Source of the DNA: Tuctoria greenei
Lineage: Eukaryota > Streptophyta > Magnoliopsida > Poales > Poaceae
Direction of reading: 5' to 3'
NCBI GenBank assembly: GCA_036927565.1
Contig: JAYESD010000001.1
Location: 4,588,001-4,652,000, forward strand
Length of the DNA: 64,000 bases
Part shown: in pieces, positions 9,688 through 20,407 of the stretch
Position numbering within the stretch: position 1 is the stretch's first letter
Layout of the letters: every line of letters begins with the position of its first letter
Notes under the pieces: model-generated
The model's input: the letters and a program-made list of their open reading frames with translations, nothing else
What the model was told of the DNA's origin: nothing
Databases searched by the model: none
Translations under genes and position numbers: made by a program

Positions 9688-12600
9688 ATGGAGTTGGGTC
9701 TGCGTGAGAGTCGCCCGAAGACTGACAACGATTTGAAGAAGGTCCGGGCCCTCATGGGATGGTCCTCGGACTTCTTCAACCGCTTGGTTCGTGCCGGCGG
9801 AGAGCTCCCCTTTGAGAAGGAGCGCGCTGGCGAGATGGTGTACTTTTCTTCGTACGCCATGGTGGGGCTGATCCCACCTTTTTCTTCTTTCTTCTTGATG
9901 CTGCTAGACTTCTATGGTCTGCAGCTATACCACCTTGGCCCTCACTCCATTCTCCTCGTGTCCATCTTTGTCCACTTCTGCGAGATGTGGGTGGGCATCC
10001 CCCCCTGCGTCGAGCTCTTCCGAACCTTCTTCACCGTTCACACCACCGGCCGGAGCAATGAGTACCTTGGCTTCTACTACTTCGTGAAGCGCAAGAAGTG
10101 CCCATTCAAGTACCTCCGGTCGTTCCCTTCCGGGAAGTGGGATGACTGGAAGAAAGATTGGATAGTCGTCAGGGTGGAGGAGCATGAGCGGTTGGAGCTG
10201 CCAGACGGTCTGCCCGGCATCGACACGTCGATATGGAGTGAAGTTCCGGTGCTGGCGGAAGCTTTTGACCCTGCCCTGACCAGGATCCGCCGATGCGTGG
10301 AGGGAGGATTGACTCCCCAGGTGGTGTTCTGCAACTTCTTGGCCAACAGGTGGGCGCCGCTGAAGAGGAGGGAGAAGCTCGCCTGGGCCCTCAACAGCGT
10401 GATGGACGAGGACCGGGTTGAGACCGGGTTGAAGTCCAACATGGTGGGGAAGGCCTTGGAGTTCCACCTCAAGAAATTCCAGCACGGCATTGACGTCGAC
10501 AGTGATGACTTGACTCCACCGTCGGCCTTTCTCCCCCTGAACATGGAAGTGGAGTTCAGCAGGGAGCTCCGGCGGACAATGCCCGCGCTTGACGACCTTG
10601 GTATCGTCGAGAGAAGACCAACCACCCGGGTGGCAATCCCCGGGGTGCCCGAAGACGGCTCGGTCCCTGCTCCACAGCCGAGGGTCGAGGTCATCGGCAA
10701 GGGCAAGGAGCTGGCGGAGGAGCCGAAGAGTCGGAAGAGGAAGCTACGACATGCCGACGGAAGGTCCATCAGGCCCGCTACTTCCGCCTCGGTTCCTTCT
10801 CCCCAGGGGGGAAGACCTTCTGCCGCCGTGGCGACTGTCCCCGTAGTGGGGTCCTTCCAGAACGATACTGTTCCTGCAGTGGGATCCTCCCGGAGCGCGT
10901 CTGTCCCTGTGGTGGAGCCCTCCTGGGGTGCTAGCTCCAGGTGCACGACTCCGGCACCTGGGACGGTGGGAGCCTCCAGGTCCAGGGGTTCCTCCCGATC
11001 GAGGAGAGCCTCGACCCGGGAAACGCCCGTGGCTGCGACAAGTTCTGGGGGGACTCCCGGAGCTCCTACGCCGACCATGGCCAGCCCGGAACGTCCGGGA
11101 AAAAGGTTCCGCGCAAGCTGGTGCGGAAGCCTTCCAAGGTAATTTTTGATCTTTACCTTGGTTAACTTTTTAATTGTAGCGATTGTTTGTTAATTTTCTT
11201 TATCCATCCTCTGCAGCGTCCCCAAGGAGGGGAGTGAAGCTCCACCCTCGGCCACGAAGTCTGAGGCCGTGGGAGTTTCTGCTCCTGTCCCAGTGCCGCC
11301 CCAGGTGGTGGCTGAGGCTGCGACAGCTCCGGCGCCGGCTGTCGTGGTCATGAACCTCGACTCGTCCCCAGAATTTCCCGTGGTAGCGACGGACCATGGG
11401 AGTGAAGACACGTCAGCGGCACTTGTCTCGGAGGTTGAAGCTCCGGGTCCTGGTGTTGCAGTAGTGGAAGCTCCGGCTGTAGAGTCGGAAGAAGTAGTAG
11501 TCCCGACCTCGGAGCCGGAACTTGTCGAAGCCCCGGCGATTGAGCCGGAGGTGACTGAAGCTCCGGCATGCGAGCTGGAAGTCGAGGTAGTTCCGGCAGT
11601 TGAGCCGGTTACCTCTGAAGTACCGGTCGCTGAGCCGGTTATTGTTGGAGCGCCGGTCACAGAGCCGGCAGTTGAAGAGGCGAGGGAGCTCGAGCCTCCC
11701 TCGGAAGAGGTGTCCCGGTCGCAGCCTGTAGCAGCTCCTGTTCCGGAGGCGACGACGTTGATGGTACCTGCGGCCGAGCCGGAGTGCCCAAGCGAAGTCG
11801 CTGGCCCCCTGCCCGAGGGGGCGAATGAAGACTTGGCGGCGGGGCCTTCTTCGATGGCGACTGAGGCCATCCCAGAGGACGGCCCTAGTGCCTTGGAAGC
11901 TCAGGGTTCCACTCTCGTAGAGTGGGACCCAATTTTTGTATGTGAAGACCCGCTGGAACCAGCGGAGGAGACCCCAGCAGGTCCGGAGCCGATCCCGCTG
12001 TCGATGTCTATCGACAACGCCTGCTCCAGTCTACGTCAGGTCCAACTGGCCTTCTTCCACGACAGCAAGGCTCTTGAAGAGGAGCGCCAAACCCTTAGGC
12101 GGTGGCGTAATCGGCTCCACTTCGAGACTAAGCTGGCGCAGTCGAGGCTAGCGGACGACAAGGAGTGGATCAAGCGGGAGAAGATCCGCCTGGAGTACTG
12201 GGATAAGCTGCTCGATGACAGGGAGAGCATGACTCATGCCCTCGACGCTCAATCCCGGGAGATCCACGATCAGGACAAGGCTGCCAACGACGCAGCCAAT
12301 GCTCGACACGAACAGCTTGAGGCCATCAACGCCGCACTCATCAAGCGCCGAGAGGCACTCGAAGGGAGGGAGAGACGGCTCGAGGACGAAGAGCAGAAAC
12401 TCCTGGAGCTGCGGGATGACGTCCTGAAGAGGGAAGAGGAGCTCGCCGAGAAAGTAGCTCTGGCTGACAAGGGCCTCGAGGAGCGCACTAAGAAGTTGGA
12501 AGAGCGCTGCCTCGAGGAAGAGCAGAAGACGTGGGTGCGGGGGCAGGAACTCTACGAATACGAGTGTGCCCTTGTTGCCCGGGAGAAGAAAGTGGAGGCT

Positions 12601-13149
12601 AGGGAGAAGGACCTGGTCGATCGTCGAAACAAGATCCACCTCCGGGAGGAGGAGCTCGGAAGACTTGAGAGGCGGGTTGCTGCAAAGATTCAGCAAAACG
12701 CCAAAGATGTTGAGCGCCTCGCCCGTGAGAATTCCGAACTGATGGTGGCCAAGAGATCCCTGGAAGAGGTGAAGAGCGTGAGGACGACGGACTCCCTGCA
12801 GATTTGGGAGTTCCTGGGCAAGGCCAATGATGCACTGACGCCGATGGGTTTAACCCCCGTGCGCCCGGATGATCCGGAGCCGGAGCCGGACCTTGCGCTG
12901 CAGGCATTGAGCGCAGCAGGTAGCAAGCTCTCCAAGGTGGGCGACGTCATTGCGGACCAACTGGAGGTCGAGGGGCAATCCCTAGCGAGGAACGTCACAG
13001 AATATGTGCTGACGTGCTACACCAGCCGGAACCCTCAATTTCCTCTGGACCCGGTGCTTGAAGGCCCCGTCGAAGGAGAAGGCGAAGCTACCCGAGCCAG
13101 CGTGTCGGAGGTCGCCCAGAAGGTCACCGAGTTCTTCCATAGGGTCTAA
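9688..13149 (+). CDS. Antisense extra ORF of Tat-type gypsy element (copy 1), two exons
   Basis: This ORF runs opposite to gag-pol, between pol and the 3' LTR. I start it at the ATG at 9688 (context GCCGCGATGG). The open frame extends further upstream but without another ATG. Exon 1 ends at 11138 (CCAAG|GTAATT) and exon 2 starts at 11217 (CTCTGCAG|CG). Removing the 78-bp intron deletes the in-frame TAA at 11140 and joins the two long frames into 1127 residues. Residues about 20-150 resemble the 'putative gypsy type transposon' domain found in rice gypsy elements (FFNRLVRAGGELPF, PPFSSFFLMLLDFYGLQLYHL, SNEYLGFYYFVKR). A low-complexity middle with Ala/Pro/Glu/Val repeats follows, then a long charged coiled coil at about residues 755-1005 and a short C-terminal domain. 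The molecular role is unknown. No membrane segment or zinc motif is seen. Confidence 0.78.
11139..11216 (+). other. Predicted intron in antisense ORF, copy 1
   Basis: 78 bp, AAG|GTAATTTTTG...CCATCCTCTGCAG|CG, AT-rich, with a T-rich stretch before the acceptor. It interrupts the ORF with an in-frame TAA. Its removal keeps the frame. The same intron is at 23230-23307 in copy 2 with both splice sites conserved. Confidence 0.75.
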
Positions 13150-14410
13150 GACCATCTCTTTAGCTCTCACTTGTATTTTCTCTTCTTCTTCCTCAATTTT
13201 GTAATCCCTTGACTCCAGATGTACTCCTGTCTCCAGATGAATGAAATCCCCAAATTTTTGCGAATTTAATTTTTTGTCTTCAACATCTTTATCTTCACTT
13301 GGCCCCCTGGTAGATGTACAAAATTTGATTGTGAACATGTACCAAAAGGATATTGAGTTTTGTTGAAGACGAATTTGCTCCGAACTTTTAGAATTTAGGT
13401 CCGAATCTTTGATAGTGAAGGTCCTCTGAAGTTGTCGGAGCTTAGAAGCTTCGGCATTGTCCATCGTTGGAGCTTGGTAGCTCCGGCAATAGCCTCTATC
13501 AACACGTAGAGCGTCAATAGTTAGTCCTCCGAGGTGTCGGAGCTTAGTAGCTCCGGCAGTGACCTTTGCAACCACTTGGTTTGTTGGCAACAGACTCCAT
13601 TTACGGGGTCTTCTCACCATCTTTTACTCAGCGTCGACGGTTGACCCCCTTGGGGGAGTCGGAGCTTGGTTAGCTCCGGCTTTTCTCCATCAACGTAGAG
13701 TTTATTTTTCCTGCACACTTAAGCCAAGAAAAATAGTAAAATTCGTTCCTTGTCTATAATTTCGTCGCGGCTTACGATTCTCAAGAAAATTTTAAGTTGA
13801 ACGCGATTTTAAATACAACCGGATGCGTTGTCTTTTCTCTTAGATCCAATTGTCCATGGACCCGCCTTACTTCGGCATGTCGGGGTGTAGGTAGAGTGGC
13901 GTACTTAGGGTGCTTTACCAGGCTAAGTCGATAGCGCACTCCGGCCCTAGATTGGCTTGGCGGCTTTCAAGCGAGTTGGCTATAAACGATATTTAAATCC
14001 AAAAGATCTGACAATACAACTCGAATCGTATATAAACCGGTCGAACTAAAAATTTCTTAAGAATTGCACGTCTCTGTTATAGACAAGAAAGAGAAAAATA
14101 AAAATGTCGAGCTTGCACAAAATGAATGCACGTGGAGTCTATTTCACATGAAGATGTCTTTCATTATAGGTCCGGGGTACAGGGGAAACAAGTACACTCT
14201 TAGGGTACGGGACCAGGCTAAGTGTGTTTGGTTTCTCGTTTGACCCAGGGTAGTTAGCCACACTTTTAGTCCGGAGACTGTGACAAGTGCTGCATGAGCT
14301 TTGCGGACCTTTCGGGAAAGGTCCGGCTGCTCTCCCGGAGGAACTACCCGACTCTGTACAATGACTCTATAACATACATCTCAAGTTAATCAAGACTCAC
14401 CTCCGTGGTA
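13150..14410. other. gypsy copy 1: non-coding spacer with hairpin repeats
   Basis: The spacer lies between the convergent 3' ends of the antisense ORF and pol. From about 13430 to 13680 it contains four short inverted units of the form GGAGCTTAGTAGCTCC, spaced roughly 45-125 bp. The rest has no coding potential. It is the shared 3' untranslated zone of two oppositely oriented transcripts. Confidence 0.65.
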
Positions 14411-15460
14411 TTAAGTGTAGAACTTACGGAGGTGCTCGATGTTCCAAGGATTTGGGAGAGGTGTCCCATCCTCGGTAGCCAAGCGAACGCTTCCGGGACG
14501 GGATACTTTGATCACTCGAAAGGGACCCTCCCAGCCGGGGGAGAGTTTGTTTAACCCTTCTCTGGATAGTATTCTCCGTAGCACCAGATCGCCTTCCTCG
14601 AGCTGTCAGTTGTGTACATGCCGCTGGTGATAACGCCGTAGAGCTTGGCGATATCGGGCATTCCGAACAGCTGCTTGGCACCTTCCCTCCTCGAGGAGGT
14701 CTAGGTCTTCACGCCGGAGCTGGTCTTGCGCGGCTTCGTCGAAGGTCCGGACCCAGAGCGAACCCAAGGTGATTTCCGGAGGAAGGATTGCTTCAGCTCC
14801 GTACACCAGAAAGAAGGGTGTTTCTCCGGTTGACCGGTTTGGAGAAGTCCTGTTGGCCCATAGAGTGGGCGGAAGCTCTTCGATCCAGTTGGCTCCGTGC
14901 TTTTTCAAGCGCTCATAGGTGCGCGTCTTGAGTCCTTTAAGGATTTCTGCATTTGCTCTCTTGGCTTGGCCATTGCTGGCTGGATGAGCTACGGAGGCGT
15001 AGCAAACTTGTATGCCGAGGTCTTCGCAATATCCTTGGAATGCGGAGCTTGTGAATTGAGTCCCATTATCAGTGATGATCTTGTTTGGGACTCCGAATCT
15101 GCTTACAATGGATTGCAGAAAGTTGATAGCAGATTGCTTGTTGATCGTCACAACTGGAGTTGCTTCCGGCCACTTGGTGAACTTGTCAATGGCGACGTAC
15201 AGGAACTTGTAACCTCCGACGGCTCTTGGAAAGGGTCCCAAGATGTCCATCCCCCACACAGCGAAGGGCCATGTAGGAGGTATCATTTGTAAGGGCTGAG
15301 CAGGTGTATGAATTTGCTTTGCATGAAATTGGCATGCTTCGCATTTCTTCACCAGCTCAGTGGCATCCTGGAGCGCTGTAGGCCAGTAGAAGCCATGCCG
15401 AAAGGCTTTTCCGACCAGCGTGCGGGAAGATGCGTGGTTCCCACACTCGCCTCCATGGAT
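14411..15460 (-). pseudogene. gypsy copy 1 integrase, catalytic Glu mutated
   Basis: Minus-strand integrase of the Ty3/gypsy type: zinc region CEACQFHAKQIHTPAQP, WGMDILGPFP (first Asp), IITDNGTQFTSSAF (second Asp). The HPASNGQA motif is followed by Lys instead of Glu because of one base change at 14962 (copy 2 has Glu at 29821). Two nonsense codons are also visible by comparison with copy 2: one at the upstream edge (15461-15463) and one at 14606-14608. The reading frame would end at the TAA at 14411. The copy cannot encode an active integrase. Confidence 0.88.
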
Positions 15461-16604
15461 TTATGCGAGGAGCTCGCAGCCTTCTTCCCTTGTGATGCAC
15501 CGCATTAGGATGTTGTTGGCACCGCGCCGGTAGAGATCCCCTTCTACCAGCGTGTATCTTTTAGCCAATCTGACTACTCGGTCAGCGGATACATCATTGT
15601 CAGGAAGGATGTTGTCTTTCAAGTAGTTCCGGATCTCCGAGATCCATGCATCGGAACTGACTTGAGCATTTGAGTCTTGCGTGCTGGGTTGCTCGGAGCT
15701 TCCGGCAGCACCTACGACCCTTGATGGCTGCCATGGTAACAGGGCCATCGGGACCGTCAGCTTCGGGATGCTGATCTCGCCCCCTTCGTTCAGTTCGGCA
15801 GGCTGAACTGTGGGTTTCGACAATCTCCGGACAAAAGTTCCTTCGGGAGCTGGAGCTCCGGTTGACGCTTTCGTCGAGAGTTCGTCGGCTTCAGCGTTGT
15901 GGGCACGCTGAACATGGTGGAGGTCTAGGACTTCAAAGTCCTTCTGAAGCCTCTGGACTTCAAGGAGGTAAGCAGCTAGCTGGAGATTATTGCAGGAGCA
16001 TTCACCCTTCACCTGCTTGATGATGAGCTGTGAATCTCCTTTGACCAGCAGTTGCTTGACACCGTATGACAGTGCCACCTTTAGTCCGTAGATGAGTGCT
16101 TCATACTCCGTCATGTTGTTGGTTGCCTTGAAGTCAAGGTGCACCATGTATTTCACCTTCTCCCCAGTCGGTGCAAGGAGAAGGATTCCAGCTCCGGCCC
16201 CCTGCTTCTGCATGGAGCCATCGAAGTAGAGGGTCCAGTGAGGCTCGGTGAAGGTTGGAGCTTGATGCTCCGTCTTCTGTTCATTGGGGCCCCCAGGGTT
16301 TGATGGAGAGGGAGTCCATTCCGCCACGAAATCTGCCAACGCTTGACTCTTGATTGCTTGCCTCGGAATGAATTCGAGATCGAGTTCAGCCAATTTCGCT
16401 GCCCACTTTGCAATATTCCAAGTTGAATTGGGATTATGCAAGATCGCTCGAAGTGGATAGGAGGTCACCACCGAGACTTTGTGAGCTTGGAAGTAGTGTC
16501 GAAGATTCCTGGAGGCAATAAGAACTGCATAAAGCAGCTTATGCACATCTAGATATCGAGTCTTGGCATCATGTAATACTTCACTGATGAAGTATACCGG
16601 GCGT
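15461..16604 (-). pseudogene. gypsy copy 1 RNase H region
   Basis: The minus-strand frame 16546-15461 carries the end of the reverse-transcriptase-associated RNase H (MHKLLYAVLIASRNLRHYFQAHKV) and then the second, plant-type RNase H of Tat elements. That domain shows LYFDGSMQKQGAGAGILL, ATNNMTEYEALIYGL, VKGDSQLIIKQVKGE and HNAEADELS, with its acidic residues in place. It is in the same frame as the integrase and separated from it only by the TAA at 15461-15463. Having two RNase H domains is a recognised trait of the Tat lineage. Confidence 0.85.
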
Positions 16605-16900
16605 TGAATGGTTCGGACCCTCCCGGAGGGGTCCGGGGTTTCCTCTTCATTGATCCGTACCCTGTCGGAGGAGTCCAGATTCTCTTCGGGGACTTCCGGG
16701 TTCTGGCTGGAGGAACCCGGAGCTTCTTCAGAAATGACCTGGACCCTCTTAGAGAGTCTGGGTCTTCTGAAGTGACTTCTTGTGGATTTGAGTCTGGGAG
16801 CTGGGACCCAGACTCACTTTCAGGAACCTCCAGACCCTCCTGAAGGGGTCTGGATTCCTGAGTATGGGGTAGTTCCGGTCTCTCCGCAACCAGAACCATA
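16605..16900 (-). repeat. gypsy copy 1: hairpin-rich insertion inside RNase H
   Basis: Family RNase H sequence is interrupted between VVSMVLVAER and the PVYFISEVLHDAKTRY motif by about 280 bp. In that stretch imperfect inverted repeats recur, for example GGACCCTCCCGGAGGGGTCC, AGACCCTCCTGAAGGGGTCT and GACCCTCTTAGAGAGTCTGG. As translated it is a Pro/Arg/Ser-rich segment unlike any RNase H, and it leaves the downstream motif in another frame. The identical feature is in copy 2. Confidence 0.65.
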
Positions 16901-17954
16901 CTGACGACTTCGTCAGTAGCTGAAATGTAAAGCAACAAAGGCTCACCAGGGTTCGGAGCTACCAGAATTGGTAGGGTGGTGAGGAACTATTTCAGCTCCT
17001 GGAATGCCTTCTCTGCTTCTTCGGACCACTGGAATGGTCCGGACTTCCTCAACAACTTGAAGAAGGGAAATGCCCGTTCCGCCAGTCTTGATATGAACCG
17101 GCTGAGGGCCGCTAGACACCCAGTTAACTTTTGGACGTCTTTGATGTGGGTTGGTGGCCGCATGTCTTCAATGGCTTTTATCTTTGCCGGATTAGCCTCT
17201 ATGCCCCGGTGACTTACCAGGATACCAAGAAGTTTTCCGGAGCTAACCCCGAAGACACACTTGTCGGGTTTAGCTTCGTGCGGGTGGCCCGCAGCTTGTC
17301 GAAGACAGCCTGCAAGGTGTCCAAGAGGGACTCCTTGTTCTTGACCTTGACCACGATGTCATCGACGTACACTTCCACTATGTCTCTGATGAGTTCTTCA
17401 ATAGTTTTGTACATAGCTCGTACAAAAGTTGAAGCTACATTCTTGAGACCAAATGGCATGGCTGTGTAACAATACAATCCATCTACTGTGATGAATGAAG
17501 TATGCTCTTCATCCTCCCTAGACATCCTGATTTGATGATACCCAGAATATGCGTCTAGGAAACACAGTAACTCACACCCGGAGGTGGAATCCACTATCTG
17601 ATCTATTCTAGGTAGTGGGAATGGACCTTTTGGACATGCCTTATTCAGTGTGGTGTAGTCGATGCACATCCGAAGCTTCCCGCCGGCCTTGGGCACAACG
17701 ACTGGGTTCGCCAGCCATTTTGGATGGAAGACTTCTCGGATGAATCCGGCTTCGAGCAACTTCTTCACTTCTTGTCGGATGAAGTTCTGCCGCTCTACGG
17801 ATTGCTTCCGAGGCTTCTGATGCACAGGCTGAGCATCGGGGTAAATCTTCAGATTGTGCTCAATCACTTCCCTGGGGATCCCAGGCATTTGTGACGGTTG
17901 CCAGGCAAACACGTCAACATTAGCCCGGAGGAAAGTGATGAGCGCGAGTTCCTA
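16901..17954 (-). pseudogene. gypsy copy 1 reverse transcriptase
   Basis: Minus-strand reverse transcriptase: PVVVPKAGGKLRMCIDYTTLN, FLDAYSGYHQI, AMPFGLKN and the catalytic YVDD (17358-17369). It is followed by connection-domain sequence around 17000 and the start of the first RNase H (LLLYISATDEVVSMVLVAER). A one-base deletion near 17265 relative to copy 2 shifts the frame after KLNP, and an in-frame TAG at 17952-17954 lies just upstream of the domain. That stop is shared with copy 2; the deletion is not. Confidence 0.9.
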
Positions 17955-18449
17955 TTTGTCGTTCAACCCTCCCGATATACGGGTGGTTTGAGCGGCATCG
18001 GAACCAATTTGGATGACTTTGACGGGAATGTCGGTGTCGCCGCTTGGCTGCACACGGGGTGCAGAGGTTGAGCCTCGTTGACGAATGCTCGGGGGTTTCG
18101 GAGCTTGCTCCTATCTGGAGTCCTCCTCTTGCGCCGTGGTGAGTGCATGGAGCTCCTCCAGAGCAGTTACTCCGGCAGTGCGATCTCCGCGGATCCGGAG
18201 AACGCCTACTGGTGTTGGCATCTTCAACACCAGGTATCCATAATGAGCAGCTGCCATAAATTTGTATAGGGCAGGTCTACCCAAGATGGCGTTGAATGGT
18301 AAGTTGATATGAGCGACGTCGAATACCAACTTCTCGGTGCGATACTTCTCCCGTGTCCCGAAGGTAACGGGGAGAGTTATAGCTCCGAGTGGGGTAATGG
18401 CCCCCGGACCTACTCCGAAGAAAGGTCGAGAGGGCTGGAGATCCGAAGG

Positions 18450-20368
18450 TCAGAGCTGAAGCTTGGTAAAAGCTTCAAAGCTTATGAGGTTCAGCCCCGA
18501 ACCTCCGTCCACCATAACATGATGGAGCTGGATGTTATTGATGGTGGGAGACACCATCAAAGGTAACTGTCCAGCTCCGACCATGCTTCGAGGACAGTCT
18601 GAAGCATCAAAAGTGATGGATGTGTCCATCCACTTTCGATGTGGCTCCGGTCTAGCTGTAGAAGCTACAGCGGCCATATCCCGCCGCATAGTCTTGATGA
18701 CGCGACGGGAGGTGATGTCCCATGATCCACCAAAAATGGTGTTCATGGTTTTCCGACGCTCGTTGTCAGAGACGTCGGAGTCATGGTCGACGGAGGTGTA
18801 GACGGCCTTCAGGACCTTTTTGGGGTCCTGAAACCCTAACTCCTCTTCAGCCGGAGCTTCGTCGACGTTCTGTTTTCCTTCCCTCTGTCGGAAAGGGGAC
18901 CCTTCCCGGCGCTTGCTGTAGCGCTCGACAAGGTTTTGGACCTCCCGGCAGTCTTCCAAACCGTGGCTGCCCATTTTGTGAATGGGACACCACACTTTGG
19001 GTTTGCCACTGTCTTCGGAAGACGGTCGAGGTCGCTTCTCGAGGCGTGGCCCCCGGCCACCCGGAGTTGCAGCAGCTGCAACGTTGGATGTGCCGGTCGA
19101 CGGCTTCTTCTTGCCGTTGGTCTTCTTTTTCTTCTTGCCACCCCCGGAGGTAGCGGCTTCTTCTTTGGAGGATTTCTTGTGATCCTCCGAGGCTGGTTTG
19201 GAGTGCATTTCACGGCCCTCCGCAGCTCTTGCACATTTGTCTGCCAGGCTGAAGAGTTCCGTGACGCCGGTGATCTCTTTGATCGCCAGCTTCTCCAACA
19301 TCTTCTTGTCCCGTACGCCCTGTCTGAATGCCACAATGACAGAAGCGCTTGAGATAGAAGGGATTGTGTTGCGTACATGAGAGAACCTCTGGATGAAGGA
19401 CCACAAAGATTCTCCCCCTTTTTGCACGACCGCAAAAGGTCCAGTTCAGTGCCTGGTCGGGTGTATGAACTCCCGAAGTTGGCAGTGAACTGACGGCACA
19501 GCTCCTCCCAACTGTTGATAGAGTTGGGTGGAAGGCTCATAAACCAGGACCTAGCGGTCCCAGTTAAGGCCACTGGAAAGTAATTGGCCATTACAGCCTC
19601 GTTTCCTCCAGCTGCCAAGATTGCAGTGGAGTATATCTGAAGGAATTCGGCGGGGTTGACATTCCCGTCGAATTTTTCCGGCAGGTGTGGCCGGAACTTC
19701 CGTGGCCATCTAACCATGCGCAGGTGCATGGCTAGGGCTGAACAGCCTCCTCCTAATCCTTCCAGAGTAGAAAGGTCCTGAGGTTCCCGTCTTTCACGAG
19801 CGCGCTCGATATGGACACGACCATCCTGTTGGCGGTATCGGCGATCAAGCTCCGCCCGGAGGTCATGAGTCGAAAGCCTGGATACCGTATGGGTGCGTCG
19901 TGCCCCAGAGGGAAACGACGTCACCTGTTGTGACGCAGATCGTCTCCTATTGTTGGAGATGTGCGGACCAAGTCTACCTGACAAAGTCCGCCGCTGCGAC
20001 GGGGCTCGTCCCGAAGGAGGAGGACCCTGGTTGTTGAGGCGTTCGGCCGCTGCTGCGACCAAATGCTCCACATCGGCCCTCCACTGCTCCATTGCATCTC
20101 GAGATGCATCCGGAGGTGGTGGACGTTGGAGAAGAGCATGCGCTGCATGGAGCGCGTGTTCCGGGTTGTCATGACTTGCCGACGCAGTAAGTGACGCCGG
20201 CGCACCATCACGTTGCCCAGCACGATTTGCTGGAGAAGATGGTGGTGGTGGGAGTGTGGCTCCTGCTAGTGCTGAGGCTCCTGCTGGTGGCTGCCTGTTG
20301 GAGGGATTGCCCCCAACAGCTTGAGCAACAGGTTGGCCGTTGGATGATCCAGCCGCGGAGTTCACCAT
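18450..20368 (-). pseudogene. gypsy copy 1 gag and protease
   Basis: Starts at the ATG at 20368, 40 bp inside LTR 2. The N-terminal part is Ala/Pro/Arg-rich and disordered-looking. The retrotransposon gag domain follows (FRPHLPEKFDGNVNPAEFLQIY, ALTGTARSWF, SWEELCRQFTANF). A one-base deletion in an A run near 19432 (four A, five in copy 2) shifts the frame in the middle of gag. The downstream frame (19427-18450) continues with the Lys-rich region, a CPIHKMGSHGLEDCREV zinc-like motif and the protease core MVDGGSGLNLIS. It ends at a TGA (18450-18452) that is also in copy 2. Reverse transcriptase lies further on in the same frame after two more shared TAG codons. Confidence 0.88.
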
Positions 20369-20387
20369 TCTCGAAAATCTCAGGCGC

Positions 20388-20405
20388 CCCCTACCTGGCG
20401 CGCCA
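20388..20405 (-). promoter_or_regulatory. gypsy primer-binding site, copy 1
   Basis: Minus-strand TGGCGCGCCAGGTAGGGG lies two bases inside LTR 2, the expected position for the tRNA primer site. The TGGCGC start is usual for plant gypsy elements. I have not identified the tRNA. The same sequence sits inside LTR 3 (about 47322-47339). Confidence 0.7.
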
Positions 20406-20407
20406 AC

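Noticed and set aside
9925..11078. Long minus-strand frames 10485-9925 and 11078-10077
   Set aside because: They are shadows of the plus-strand antisense ORF, caused by its GC-rich codon use. The gag-pol order leaves no place for a gene here on that strand.
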